Positions 1 to 8,995 of a DNA stretch of 64,000 bases are shown in pieces. The stretch is taken from contig JARXWK010000018.1 in the NCBI GenBank assembly GCA_029916745.1, positions 1-64,000 of the forward strand, read 5' to 3'. The notes under the pieces are model-generated. The model made no database searches. It was not told the DNA's origin and was given only the letters and a program-made list of their open reading frames with translations. Both the position numbers and the translations under genes were made by a program. The first letter of the stretch is position 1. Each line of letters starts with the position of its first letter. This stretch comes from Dysgonomonadaceae bacterium PH5-43 (GTDB taxonomy: Bacteria; Bacteroidota; Bacteroidia; Bacteroidales; Azobacteroidaceae).

Positions 1-163
1 CTTTTAGTTTTTAACTTCGAGCTTGTCGCTTTGCGCCAGTTCTTAGTTCTTCACTCTATCCCCGTAGGCAACGCTTCGCTCGCCGTACGGCTATGGAATT
101 TCTATCCTTTGGATAGCACTAACTTTTATCTTTTAGTTTTTAGTTTTTAGTTTTTAACTTGAG
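1..163. other. Low-complexity intergenic DNA with TTTTTAG heptads
   Basis: No gene is visible. Positions 130-160 hold four successive copies of a TTTTTAG-like heptad, and similar runs occur at 1-16 and 38101-38130. A short GC-richer stretch (60-110) interrupts the AT-rich DNA. The block abuts the conserved terminus of the repeat array that follows, so the heptads may belong to the same dispersed intergenic family. Function unknown. Confidence 0.5.
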
Positions 164-432
164 AAATGCAAAGCTTCACTTAGGGTCGTCTCTCTACTAA
201 GAGACACCTCGTGTCTCTACTGAGATAGGCAAGGTGTCTCTACTAAGAACGACGGGGTGGTTCTACTAAGAGAGATTAGGCGGTTCTACTAAGAGCTGCA
301 TCGGGTCTCTACTAAGAAGCACCTCGCCTATCTACTAAGAACGAACAGGGGTATCTACTAAGAAAGAACTCGCCTTTCTAATAACAACTAAAAGGGGTAT
401 CTACTAAGAAAGATAAGGAGGTTCTATTTTCA
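161..432 (+). repeat. 23-bp periodic array, class A, locus 1 (TCTACTAAGA)
   Basis: The CTAA core of TCTACTAAGA recurs at 197, 220, 243, 266, 289, 312, 335, 358, 381, 404 and, degenerate, 427: eleven units at exactly 23 bp. Each unit has a conserved half (about 10-12 bp) and a variable, GC-richer half of 11-13 bp. Some variable halves are themselves palindromic (AGAGACAC-ctc-GTGTCTCT near 198-217). The outer end, 161-188, is a sequence found again in inverted orientation beside the arrays near 13.6 kb and 48.7 kb. The array stops 8 bp short of the Fic stop codon, so readthrough Fic mRNA would contain it. Confidence 0.9.
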
Positions 433-440
433 ATAATTTT

Positions 441-1538
441 CTAAAAGTCGTCCAATTCATAATTTGTACTTCTTCCTCCAGCTTCTTCTTGCTTTAAGAT
501 TCCTTTCTCTATCAAATCCTTAATATCTCTCAAAGCGGTATCTGCCGATGATTTTGTTATTTTCGCCCATTTAGAAGTTTTTAGCTTGCCGTCAAAACCA
601 TCTAACAGTTTATTCAACATCAATCGCTGACGAGCGTTCAGTTCTGTATCTTTATGCTTATCCCAAAAACTAACTTTCTGCAACACCTTTTGTAGGGTTT
701 CTTCTGCGGTAAGCAAACTACGATAAAGGCAATTCAAAAACCAATCTAACCATTCGGTTATATCTCCATCGCTGTATTGAACTTTTTGTAATGTTTCGTA
801 ATATACCTTCTTTTCTATTAGTATTTGACTTGATAAACTGTAAAATCGTTGAGTAGTATCATCGGAACGAGCAAGCAGCAAATCCGAAATTGCTCTTGCA
901 ATACGACCATTCCCATCGTCAAACGGGTGTATAATGATAAACCAAAAATGTGCAATAGCTGATTTAAGTACTAAGTCAATTTCAGTCTCTTCGTTAATCC
1001 ATTTTAGTAATACATTCATTTCAGCTTTCAACTGATTAGGTGGGGGTGCTTGAAAATGAACCTTCTCTTTGCCCATCGCTCCTGAAACAACTTGCATTTC
1101 TCCATTTCGATAACAACCAACTTCAATTTTATGCATTCCGCTTCTTCCTGTCGGGAATAAAGCAGAGTGCCAACCAAATAGACGTTCTTCGTCAAGAAGT
1201 TGATTATAATTTTGCGTTGCATCAAGCATCATTTCCACCACACCGTCAACATCTCTGTTAGAATAAACCATTCCTGCATATTCTAATCCCAACTTTCTTG
1301 CTATGGAAGAGCGAACTTGTTCATAATTTAGTTCCTCACCTTCTATTTCCGAAGATTTTAGAACATCAAGAGTTAAAGCCGTGAGCGTAGTTTCTTCTTT
1401 TAAAGAAAAACCCAATGCGCTCATCTGCCCAAAGAGTTTACCTTGTAAATGGCGAACTTTCCCAAGAATTACCTGTATCTTTTGTTCCTCCCAAACAAAA
1501 TTTGGCCAAGTGCTATATTGATAAATGTATTTTGCCAT
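441..1538 (-). CDS. Fic-family AMP-transferase with N-terminal inhibitory motif
   Basis: Fic proteins transfer AMP, or sometimes other groups, from nucleotides to hydroxyl side chains of target proteins. This 365-residue protein has the catalytic core HPFDDGNGRIAR (His about 204, Arg about 212 and 215), the canonical HxFx(D/E)GNGRxxR. Upstream, SSEIEG (about 62-67) fits the class II inhibitory motif (S/T)xxxE(G/N), so it should be auto-inhibited. The N-terminus resembles DUF4172 and the C-terminus (from about 310) looks like a winged helix, as in many Bacteroidetes Fic proteins. I chose the Met at 1538 because the upstream 31 codons are Cys-rich, unlike the family, and lie close to the promoter region. 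Targets unknown. No antitoxin partner gene is adjacent. Confidence 0.88.
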   Translation of the reverse strand: MAKYIYQYSTWPNFVWEEQKIQVILGKVRHLQGKLFGQMSALGFSLKEETTLTALTLDVLKSSEIEGEELNYEQVRSSIARKLGLEYAGMVYSNRDVDGVVEMMLDATQNYNQLLDEERLFGWHSALFPTGRSGMHKIEVGCYRNGEMQVVSGAMGKEKVHFQAPPPNQLKAEMNVLLKWINEETEIDLVLKSAIAHFWFIIIHPFDDGNGRIARAISDLLLARSDDTTQRFYSLSSQILIEKKVYYETLQKVQYSDGDITEWLDWFLNCLYRSLLTAEETLQKVLQKVSFWDKHKDTELNARQRLMLNKLLDGFDGKLKTSKWAKITKSSADTALRDIKDLIEKGILKQEEAGGRSTNYELDDF

Positions 1539-1640
1539 ATTATTTTTTCTTATGCAACAACAACAGTGAAAGCCAAAAGCAGAGTATATATTTCTTGAAC
1601 TATGCTTAGACAAATATCCTATTTTCTGCAAATATACAAA

Positions 1641-1668
1641 CTATTCTCCGCAAATTTAATGAGAATAG
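1641..1668. promoter_or_regulatory. Operator-like palindrome upstream of fic
   Basis: CTATTCTC (1641-1648) and GAGAATAG (1661-1668) form a perfect 8-bp inverted repeat with a 12-bp spacer. A further ATTCTCCGCAAA copy lies at 1675-1686, repeating 1643-1654. A minus-strand TATATTTG -7 box lies beside it at about 1629-1636, so a bound protein would block the fic promoter. The C-terminal helix-turn-helix of the Fic protein is a candidate ligand; this is inference. Confidence 0.5.
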
Positions 1669-1768
1669 CTCAATTATTCTCCGCAAACTGATTTTTGCGA
1701 ATGTTTGCCGCTAACTATTTATTCGTTCGATACACTATAAAACTGCATTGTAATATTCTAATTATTGC

Positions 1769-1776
1769 TACCTTTA
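1769..1776 (+). promoter_or_regulatory. Putative -7 box for the GT4 gene
   Basis: TACCTTTA matches the Bacteroidetes -7 element TAnnTTTG except for its last base and lies 24 bp before the ATG at 1800. No clear -33 TTTG at the right distance. Confidence 0.4.
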
Positions 1777-1799
1777 CAAATTATTCGTAAAAGATATTT

Positions 1800-2900
1800 A
1801 TGACAAAGATTACAGTATCGGTTATTAATGATTTGGTTACCGACCAAAGGGTTCACAAAGTTTGTAGTTCTTTATATGAAGCGGGTTATGACGTAAAGTT
1901 GGTTGGTCGCAAATTTAGAACAAGCAAAGAACTTAACAGAGAATACGCTACCGACAGAATGCGATTAGTGTTTAATAAATCGTTTTTGTTTTATGCCGAA
2001 TATAATCTACGTTTGTTTTTCTATTTACTGTTCGACAAAGCTGATATATTTCTTTCTAACGACACCGACACTTTGGCGGCTAATTATTTAGCGGCTAAGA
2101 TTAGAGGCAAGCAATTGATATTTGATGCTCACGAAATGTTTCCCGAAGTGCCAGAGGTTACAAACCGTAAGTTTGTTAAAAAGGTTTGGACTAAGATTGA
2201 AGATTGGATATTTCCCAAACTTAATATCTGTTATACCGTTTGCAAATCTATTGCCGACATTTATAATAAAAAGTACAATATAGATATGCAGGTTGTACGA
2301 AATATTCCTTTTGCCAACAATGCCAGCAAGTTGACAAAAAACAAAGCACTTATCGACAGTAAAGGTAAAAAGGTTATTATGTATCAAGGGGCTATAAACA
2401 TAGGCAGAGGTATTGAATGGGTTGTTGATGCTATGCCCTATTTAGATGATTTTATATTTTATGTAATAGGCGACGGCGATATACTTGATGATCTTAAAGA
2501 TAAGGTAAACAAACAAAAACTTAACGATAAGGTTATATTTACTGGCAGAATACCTTTCGAACAATTACCTCAATATACTGCCTGTGCCGATATAGGTGTT
2601 AATTTATTGGAGAATAAAGGTCTTAACTATTACTACTCTTTGCCTAATCGTATTTTTGATTACATAAGAAGTGAAATCCCTGTTTTAGCTACCGACTTTC
2701 CTGAAATAAGACGAATAGTTGACACTTACAAAGTTGGTGTTTTAGTTAATGATTATTCGCCTCAAAACTTAGCCTCTTCTATAATCGAGTTATCTAAGCA
2801 AGAAAAGAATCAAAACGGGTTTGATAAAGCCAATGAAGATTTAACTTGGGAGAAAGAAATAGCTCCTCTTATTGAGCAACTGAAAACTACGATTGTTTAA
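1800..2900 (+). CDS. GT4-family glycosyltransferase
   Basis: A cytosolic or membrane-associated GT-B glycosyltransferase of 366 residues that would move a sugar from a nucleotide donor to a lipid- or surface-linked acceptor. The N-terminal half (Rossmann) starts with a strand and the DQRVHK stretch typical of this family. The C-terminal half holds the donor-binding region: VIFTGRIPFEQLPQY, then NRIFDYIRSEIPVLATDFPE, equivalent to the EX7E region of GT4 enzymes though the first Glu is replaced. No signal peptide. It is transcribed alone and its last 14 bp overlap the 3' end of the convergent ABC permease. Donor and acceptor cannot be told from sequence. Confidence 0.82.
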   Translation: MTKITVSVINDLVTDQRVHKVCSSLYEAGYDVKLVGRKFRTSKELNREYATDRMRLVFNKSFLFYAEYNLRLFFYLLFDKADIFLSNDTDTLAANYLAAKIRGKQLIFDAHEMFPEVPEVTNRKFVKKVWTKIEDWIFPKLNICYTVCKSIADIYNKKYNIDMQVVRNIPFANNASKLTKNKALIDSKGKKVIMYQGAINIGRGIEWVVDAMPYLDDFIFYVIGDGDILDDLKDKVNKQKLNDKVIFTGRIPFEQLPQYTACADIGVNLLENKGLNYYYSLPNRIFDYIRSEIPVLATDFPEIRRIVDTYKVGVLVNDYSPQNLASSIIELSKQEKNQNGFDKANEDLTWEKEIAPLIEQLKTTIV

Positions 2901-3864
2901 TCCAGCGTATTATTTCTTTAAGACTTGGTTTCTTACCATACATAAGAATACCTACTCTGTATATCTTTGCTGTTAACTTGATTATTAAAATTACAGTTAT
3001 AACAAGTATAATTATCGACAATAACAGTTCCCACCAAGCAACATTATTATAAGGTAGTCGGGTTATCATAACTATAGGCGATGTAAAAGGGATTATCGAA
3101 GCCCAAAAAGCCAAAGCACTTTCTGGTTCTTTAGTTGTGTATATTCCTATATAAAAAGAGAATAAAAGAAATAGAGTTATAGGAGTAGTGTATTGTTGAC
3201 TATCTTCCTGGCTGCTTACCATTGCTCCTATCGCAGCATACAAAGATGCGTATATTAAGAAACCACCTATAAAGAATATAAGGAATAGCACACTCATTAC
3301 CAATGTATCTATTGTAAGAAACATTGTCAATATTTGAGTTACAACTTCTGCTCCTGCAAAAACGATTGTGCCTGTAATGGCAAATGCTGTAAATACAAAT
3401 ATCCAGATGCCAAACTGCGTTAACCCTACTAATCCTATTCCAACAAGCTTGCCCATCATTAAATCGAAAGGCTTGACCGACGAAACCATTACTTCTATTA
3501 TACGATTAGTTTTTTCTTCCATTACCCCCGACATAACCATCACTCCATAAGCGAAAACAAACATATACATAAGAAAACTAAAACAATATCCCATCATTGC
3601 CGATACTGCGTTAGGCTTTCCTATATTATCTTCTGGAGTATTGTCGCTATTTAGATACGATTGTATCTCTTCTATATTTTCGGGAGTAACCATTCTTACG
3701 CTTTCTTGCGTCGGCACATCATCTTTATTAATTGTTTCGATATAAGCACCTCCTGCCACAAGAGCCACAAACAACAAAGGCATTATAAGAGTTATTATAA
3801 AAAAAGATCGTTTTTTTATACGAGTTAGATATTCTCTTTGTGCTACTATTGCTATTTTATTCAT
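2887..3864 (-). CDS. ABC-2 type transporter permease (NatB-like)
   Basis: Integral membrane half of an ABC exporter, partner of the ATPase encoded immediately upstream. The 325 residues begin with the cytoplasmic REYLTRIKKRSFF stretch seen in NatB/YhaP-type permeases, one membrane helix, a short periplasmic loop (about 45-85) and five further hydrophobic helices from about 90 to 305. The periplasmic loop is shorter than I expect for this group (often about 100 residues more), so it looks like a compact or internally deleted form. The start codon overlaps the ATPase stop by 4 bp, which implies translational coupling. The substrate is unknown; Na+ export is a family precedent only. Confidence 0.83.
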   Translation of the reverse strand: MNKIAIVAQREYLTRIKKRSFFIITLIMPLLFVALVAGGAYIETINKDDVPTQESVRMVTPENIEEIQSYLNSDNTPEDNIGKPNAVSAMMGYCFSFLMYMFVFAYGVMVMSGVMEEKTNRIIEVMVSSVKPFDLMMGKLVGIGLVGLTQFGIWIFVFTAFAITGTIVFAGAEVVTQILTMFLTIDTLVMSVLFLIFFIGGFLIYASLYAAIGAMVSSQEDSQQYTTPITLFLLFSFYIGIYTTKEPESALAFWASIIPFTSPIVMITRLPYNNVAWWELLLSIIILVITVILIIKLTAKIYRVGILMYGKKPSLKEIIRWIKQS

Positions 3865-4769
3865 CTTGTTTGCGATACTATTTGTATAAATATATCATTC
3901 ATCGAAGGTATTTCTTCTGCAAATGATATTATTTCGTTATTTTGTAACAGAAGAGATAAAAACTTAGAGTTAGACAAATCTGTTAAGTTTTTTACTCTAA
4001 ACGTATAGTTGTTGTAACCTTTTATTTTCTCTACAACCTCCCCTACTTCATCGTTGATTTTAAACTCTTCCGATGTTGTTTGAATTGCAAATATTTGATT
4101 TTTGAAACGAGATCTAACCTCTTGTACATCACCCGAAAGCACAACTTCTGAATTGTTAATAAGAGCTATATCATCACATATTTCTTCTACAGAAGACATA
4201 TTGTGAGTAGAGAATATTATTGTTTTGCCTTTTTCTTTTAGTTCAAGGATTTCGTTTTTAAGCATTTCTGCATTAAGAGGGTCGAAACCACTAAAAGGCT
4301 CATCGAATATCATCAACTCGGGATTGTGAATAACCGTTATAACAAACTGAACCTTCTGTTGCATACCTTTCGACAATTCTTCCAAACGTTTATTCCACCA
4401 AGTTAACATATTAAACTTATCGAACCAATGCTTTAAGCGTTGCTCGGCTTCTCGTGTAGATAGTCCTCTAAGTCGTGCAAGATAAATAGCTTGCTCCCCT
4501 ACTTTCATCTTTTTATACAAACCTCTCTCTTCGGGAAGATAACCTATATTGTAAACATCATCTTGTTGCATAAGACTATTATTAAACAACACTTCGCCTG
4601 AGTCTGGAAGCGTTATACGATTAATAATACGTAGAAGTGTAGTTTTTCCTGCTCCATTAGGTCCTAATAAACCGAATATCTTTCCTTTAGGAACTCGAAT
4701 GCTTACTTTATCCAAAGCCAAATGCTCCGAATATTGTTTAACTACATCTCTTGTTTCTAAAAATATCAT
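3861..4769 (-). CDS. ABC transporter ATP-binding protein (NatA-like)
   Basis: ATPase subunit of 302 residues that drives the adjacent permease. Walker A is GPNGAGKTTLL (about 35-45), the signature is LSKGMQQKV (about 133), Walker B is LMIFDEPFSGFDP (about 157) and the switch His sits in STHN (about 189). A C-terminal domain of about 80 residues follows the nucleotide-binding domain, as in DUF4162-bearing NatA-type exporters. It is the first gene of a two-gene unit with the permease (4-bp overlap) and lies 16 bp after fmt, so it may also be reached by transcripts from the fmt side. Confidence 0.9.
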   Translation of the reverse strand: MIFLETRDVVKQYSEHLALDKVSIRVPKGKIFGLLGPNGAGKTTLLRIINRITLPDSGEVLFNNSLMQQDDVYNIGYLPEERGLYKKMKVGEQAIYLARLRGLSTREAEQRLKHWFDKFNMLTWWNKRLEELSKGMQQKVQFVITVIHNPELMIFDEPFSGFDPLNAEMLKNEILELKEKGKTIIFSTHNMSSVEEICDDIALINNSEVVLSGDVQEVRSRFKNQIFAIQTTSEEFKINDEVGEVVEKIKGYNNYTFRVKNLTDLSNSKFLSLLLQNNEIISFAEEIPSMNDIFIQIVSQTR

Positions 4770-4785
4770 AGATGATGTGTTTATA

Positions 4786-5751
4786 TTATATTATAAGCTG
4801 ACTATTACCTCTAAGGAAATCTTCTGCCAACATTCGCTTCTTGCCTGCTAACTGAATAAGTTGCAATATAATAAAGCCATCTGTAGTAGCTACTTTTATT
4901 ACATCTTTACCGTTAGTAATTATTTTACCTGTAGAATAATTGTGAGATTCTATTTGTTTGTCAGCCTTAAATACCTTTAAGTTAAGAACATTGCCTTTAT
5001 CGGTAGTAAGTTCTGTCCAAGCAGCTGGATAAGGAGACAAGCCTCTTATAAAGTCGTAAACCTCTTTTGTTGTTTTATTCCAATCTATTTGGCAATTATC
5101 TTTGAAAAGTTTAGGTGCTGGTTTTAATTCTTCAAGATTAGCTATAATATCATCTTGACTTATTGTATCTATAGAGTCAGCCAAAATATCATCTACAGTT
5201 TTCACAACCAACTCGCCACCCATATACATCAGTTTGTCGTGTATTATACCGGCATCATCGGTATCTTCAATATTAATCTTTTGCTGATTAATTATTTTAC
5301 CAGTATCTATTTCGTGAGTAAGAAAGAATGTTGTGTTTCCTGTTTCGTTCTCTCCATTTATAATAGCCCAGTTTATTGGAGCTGCACCTCTAAACTGAGG
5401 TAAAAGAGATGCGTGAAGATTAAAAGTTCCGAGAGGAGGCATATTCCACACAACTTCGGGAAGCATACGGAACGCTACTACAATTTGTAGATCAGCATTC
5501 CAAGCTTTTAGTTCTTCTAAAAACTGAGGGTCTTTAAGTTTTTCAGGTTGTAGCAATGGGATATTCTTAGATACAGCATATTCTTTTACTGGACTTGCTT
5601 GTAATACACTCTGGTGTTTACCCTTTGGTTTGTCGGGCATAGTAACCACTCCTACTACATTATATCCGTTTTCTACTAAACTGCGTAAACTTTCCACAGC
5701 GAAATCGGGCGTACCCATAAACACAATACGTATATCTTTCTTTGCTTTCAT
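4786..5751 (-). CDS. fmt: Methionyl-tRNA formyltransferase
   Basis: Transfers a formyl group from 10-formyl-tetrahydrofolate to methionyl-initiator tRNA, making fMet-tRNA for translation start. At 321 residues it is close to the E. coli enzyme (315). The start RIVFMGTPDFAVESL and the catalytic region HASLLPQFRGAAPINWAI (about 114-131), with the Asn-His-Asp triad regions (NLHAS and HEIDTG), are characteristic. The C-terminal OB-like domain (about 210 onward) carries LSPYPAAWT. It sits 6 bp downstream of the ClC gene in a tight minus-strand run. An initiator tRNA gene with the expected C1:A72 mismatch lies at 51776-51847. Confidence 0.97.
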   Translation of the reverse strand: MKAKKDIRIVFMGTPDFAVESLRSLVENGYNVVGVVTMPDKPKGKHQSVLQASPVKEYAVSKNIPLLQPEKLKDPQFLEELKAWNADLQIVVAFRMLPEVVWNMPPLGTFNLHASLLPQFRGAAPINWAIINGENETGNTTFFLTHEIDTGKIINQQKINIEDTDDAGIIHDKLMYMGGELVVKTVDDILADSIDTISQDDIIANLEELKPAPKLFKDNCQIDWNKTTKEVYDFIRGLSPYPAAWTELTTDKGNVLNLKVFKADKQIESHNYSTGKIITNGKDVIKVATTDGFIILQLIQLAGKKRMLAEDFLRGNSQLII

Positions 5752-5757
5752 ATAAAT

Positions 5758-7569
5758 TTACATATCTTCTGAGAAGTTCTCTTGTAATATATTTCTATAA
5801 GCATTAAATATCTTCGATTTAGATATAAAGCCTAAGTAACGTCCTTTATCGTCAACCACCGGAAGATTCCAAGCTTTAGTATCTTCAAACAACTGCATAA
5901 CTTTATCCATTTGCATAGACACATTTATTTTACCAGGTGCCGACACCATAAATTTCTTAACATTAAATCTATCGTAAAGCTCAGGACGGAACATTATGTT
6001 TCGTATATTATCTAACAAAACTACTCCTCTTAATACATTATCTTTATCAACTACAGGAAATACATTTCTACGAGATTTAGCTATAGCTTTTACCATATCT
6101 CCTAAAGTCATATCTGGAGTTACTGTTACGAAGTCATTTTCTACAACTGCCTCACAATTAAGAAGAGTAAGCACTGCTTTGTCTTTATCGTGAGTAAGCA
6201 ATTCGCCTTTTTTAGCTAAACGAATAGAGTATATACTATGCTTTTCAAACAATATAATAGTAGAATAAGCACTTATTGTAACTATCATCAAGGGTAAGAA
6301 TAAATCAAATCCTCCTGTAAGTTCTGCAATAAGAAACACTGCTGTTAACGGCGAGTGCATAATGGCAGCCATCATACCAGCCATTCCCATTAATGCAAAG
6401 TTTTCGGCAGGAAGATAATTAACGTCTAACAAGTGCATAGACAAATTCGGACTTATGAAATTAAATGTAAAAGCGAATAAGAATCCAACAACACTACCCA
6501 AGAATAAAGAAGGGGCGAATATTCCACCGCAACCACCACCTCCATTAGTGGCACTCGAAGCAAATACCTTTAAGAATATAATCAATATCATAAAAGTGAA
6601 TACACCCCAAAAGTTATCCTGAAAATCGTAGAAGAAACTACCATCGAACATTCCTTCGTAAGTGTTACCGATAAGACTACCGATAGTATCATAACCCTCA
6701 CCATATAAAGGAGGCAATACGAATATTAGAATACTTAAGATAGCCGTACCAAAGAAAAACTTCTTCCAAAAGGTTTTTAACTTACGGAATACGCCTTCTA
6801 TCCAAATCATAGCACGAGTAAAATACAGAGCTACAAATCCACATATAATGCCTAAGATAAGAACGTAAGGTATTCTTTCTACTTCAAAAACCTGATTTAA
6901 GCTAAACTTAAACATCGCGTCCATACCTGTAAAGATGTAACTAACAGTAGCCGCTGTTACAGAAGATATAAGAAGGGGCATTACCGATGCAGTTGTAAGG
7001 TCGAGCATAAGTACTTCTATAGTAAATAGTAGTCCTGCAATCGGAGCTTTGAATATACCAGCAATAGCACCAGCCGCACCACAACCAACAAGCAACATAA
7101 GAGTTCGTTGTTCCATCTTAAAAATACGACCCAAGTTAGAACCTATTGCCGAACCTGTTAATACAATAGGTGCCTCAGCCCCTACCGAACCACCAAAGCC
7201 AATGGTAATAGAACTTGCCACAAGCGACGACCAAGTGTTATGAGGCTTTATTCTGCTTTTACGTTGAGAGATTGCGTATAGTATTTTTGTTACTCCGTGT
7301 CCTATATCATCTTTTACTATATATTTCACAAACAAACCAGCAATAAGAATACCAACTATCGGGTAAACTAAGTAAACCCAGTTTGCATTTGTTGTATCTA
7401 TACTTTCAGTAAGAAAATGCTGAATAAGATGTATTGACGATTTTAATAAATTTGCAGCCAGTGCCGTTAATATTCCTATGGCAAAACTAAGTATAAGTAT
7501 AAAGTGTTTCTCCTTTATAAACTTCTCTCGCCATTGCAGAACATTATCAAACCAAGTTTTTGATTCCAT
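5758..7569 (-). CDS. ClC-family chloride channel/transporter with CBS pair
   Basis: Membrane protein of 603 residues that conducts chloride or exchanges it for protons. The selectivity-filter segments are visible: GFGGSVGAEAPIV (about 123-135; the gating Glu is kept in GAEAP) and GGGGCGGIFAPSLF (about 340-353). About ten hydrophobic helices span 20-440. The cytosolic C-terminus (about 460-595) has two CBS domains, usually adenosine-nucleotide sensors. It starts 7 bp after the sugar-transferase stop and ends 6 bp before fmt, so the three are probably co-transcribed. Channel or antiporter activity cannot be decided here. Confidence 0.93.
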   Translation of the reverse strand: MESKTWFDNVLQWREKFIKEKHFILILSFAIGILTALAANLLKSSIHLIQHFLTESIDTTNANWVYLVYPIVGILIAGLFVKYIVKDDIGHGVTKILYAISQRKSRIKPHNTWSSLVASSITIGFGGSVGAEAPIVLTGSAIGSNLGRIFKMEQRTLMLLVGCGAAGAIAGIFKAPIAGLLFTIEVLMLDLTTASVMPLLISSVTAATVSYIFTGMDAMFKFSLNQVFEVERIPYVLILGIICGFVALYFTRAMIWIEGVFRKLKTFWKKFFFGTAILSILIFVLPPLYGEGYDTIGSLIGNTYEGMFDGSFFYDFQDNFWGVFTFMILIIFLKVFASSATNGGGGCGGIFAPSLFLGSVVGFLFAFTFNFISPNLSMHLLDVNYLPAENFALMGMAGMMAAIMHSPLTAVFLIAELTGGFDLFLPLMIVTISAYSTIILFEKHSIYSIRLAKKGELLTHDKDKAVLTLLNCEAVVENDFVTVTPDMTLGDMVKAIAKSRRNVFPVVDKDNVLRGVVLLDNIRNIMFRPELYDRFNVKKFMVSAPGKINVSMQMDKVMQLFEDTKAWNLPVVDDKGRYLGFISKSKIFNAYRNILQENFSEDM

Positions 7570-7576
7570 TTTTAAT

Positions 7577-8995
7577 TTAAATACCTTTCCCTGTAATTAT
7601 TGTTTTTATTGTATATATCAATATTTTTATATCTAAGCCAAGCGACATATTCTCGTAATAAAGAATATCGTATTGCATTCGCTCTATCATCTGCTTTACG
7701 TTAGATGCATATCCGTACTTAACCATTCCCCAAGAAGTTATTCCTGGTCTTACATTATGAAGTAGATAGTAATAAGGTGCTTCCTTTATTATCTTATCTA
7801 TGAAATATTTTCGTTCAGGACGAGGACCTACCAACGACATATCCCCTTTCAAAACATTCCAAAATTGAGGCATTTCATCTAAACGATACTTTCGCATAGT
7901 TTTACCGAAGCTTGTAATCCGTTCATCATCTACAGTAGATAAGCGAGGACCATTATCTTCCGCATCTTGCTTCATTGTTCTAAACTTATAAATCATAAAT
8001 GGTTTGCCACCCAAACCTATTCGTTCTTGTTTAAGAAATATGGAACCAGATGAATCAAGTTTTACTCTTATAGCTAAGCATAGATAAAGCGGGGACAAAA
8101 GTAATAAAACAAATACAGAAACTATTTTATCTATCGCTAATTTTATGTTTTTTTCTGCATCTGAGAAGTTATTCGATGTTACATCAATAAGAGGATAGCC
8201 CACTATAGTTTTTATTTTCATACCACCTGTAAGTAGTTTACTATAGCTTATGGGAAGTTTTATCTTAATTTTATACTGATACAAAGAATATAATAGCTTA
8301 AGCATACTATCATCATCGACCGAATCTACGGCAATAATCAGTTCTTCGGTCTGATTTTGAATAATTAAATTACCTAAATCCTCAAGATTACCTATTGTCG
8401 ATATTTGAATATCTGATTTATTGGGCATAACACTATCTGTATTAACAAACCCTTGTATAGTATAACCTAACGAATCGTAATGTTTATTTAATTCTCGTTC
8501 TATTTCTTTAGCTTTATATCCGTTCCCTAAAATTAAAGTTTTAATTGTCCACTCTCTATTTTGTATCTTTTTAGTAGCCTTTGAAGTAATAATAAATCGA
8601 CCTATATATGTAAATAGGAAAGAAAAGAGAAAGAGAGACATAAATTGTTCATAATATATTCTGAACGACTCTGGAAGATTTTTCAACAATAAAGCAAAGA
8701 ATATCACAACAGTACCGATGAAGCACATAAAGAGAGTTGTGAAGAGTTCCGATAGTCTTGATTTCTCTATTGGATTGTTATAGTAGCCTGAGAAATAATG
8801 TAGAATAAGCCAACAAAAAGGAATTATTATCTGCCCTTTAATTACCTGTCCGTACATCATAAAATCACCCAACGTAGAAAAGCCCTCATTTTGCGAAATA
8901 AGATAATATCTAATTACATTAAACACACACCAAGCTAAGTGTGCACTTAAAAAATCAGAAACGAGATATTTTATAAGTTGAGATTGTTTCTTCAT
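7577..8995 (-). CDS. Polyprenyl-phosphate sugar-1-phosphate transferase (WcaJ-like)
   Basis: Starts assembly of a surface polysaccharide by moving a sugar-1-phosphate from a nucleotide sugar to undecaprenyl phosphate. The 472-residue protein has about four or five N-terminal membrane helices (10-130), a soluble nucleotide-binding-like domain (about 150-255), a further membrane helix (about 285) and the catalytic bacterial sugar-transferase domain to the end. Diagnostic motifs are FRTMKQDAED, YRLDEMPQFWNVLKGDMSLV and the following GPRPE. Its ATG shares one base with the tsaC stop (TAATG). The sugar is unknown. Confidence 0.92.
   Translation of the reverse strand: MKKQSQLIKYLVSDFLSAHLAWCVFNVIRYYLISQNEGFSTLGDFMMYGQVIKGQIIIPFCWLILHYFSGYYNNPIEKSRLSELFTTLFMCFIGTVVIFFALLLKNLPESFRIYYEQFMSLFLFSFLFTYIGRFIITSKATKKIQNREWTIKTLILGNGYKAKEIERELNKHYDSLGYTIQGFVNTDSVMPNKSDIQISTIGNLEDLGNLIIQNQTEELIIAVDSVDDDSMLKLLYSLYQYKIKIKLPISYSKLLTGGMKIKTIVGYPLIDVTSNNFSDAEKNIKLAIDKIVSVFVLLLLSPLYLCLAIRVKLDSSGSIFLKQERIGLGGKPFMIYKFRTMKQDAEDNGPRLSTVDDERITSFGKTMRKYRLDEMPQFWNVLKGDMSLVGPRPERKYFIDKIIKEAPYYYLLHNVRPGITSWGMVKYGYASNVKQMIERMQYDILYYENMSLGLDIKILIYTIKTIITGKGI

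Noticed and set aside
181-432. CRISPR array
   Set aside because: Units are only 23 bp with about 10 constant bases, variable halves of 11-13 bp are too short for spacers and are partly shared between loci, and no cas gene is present.
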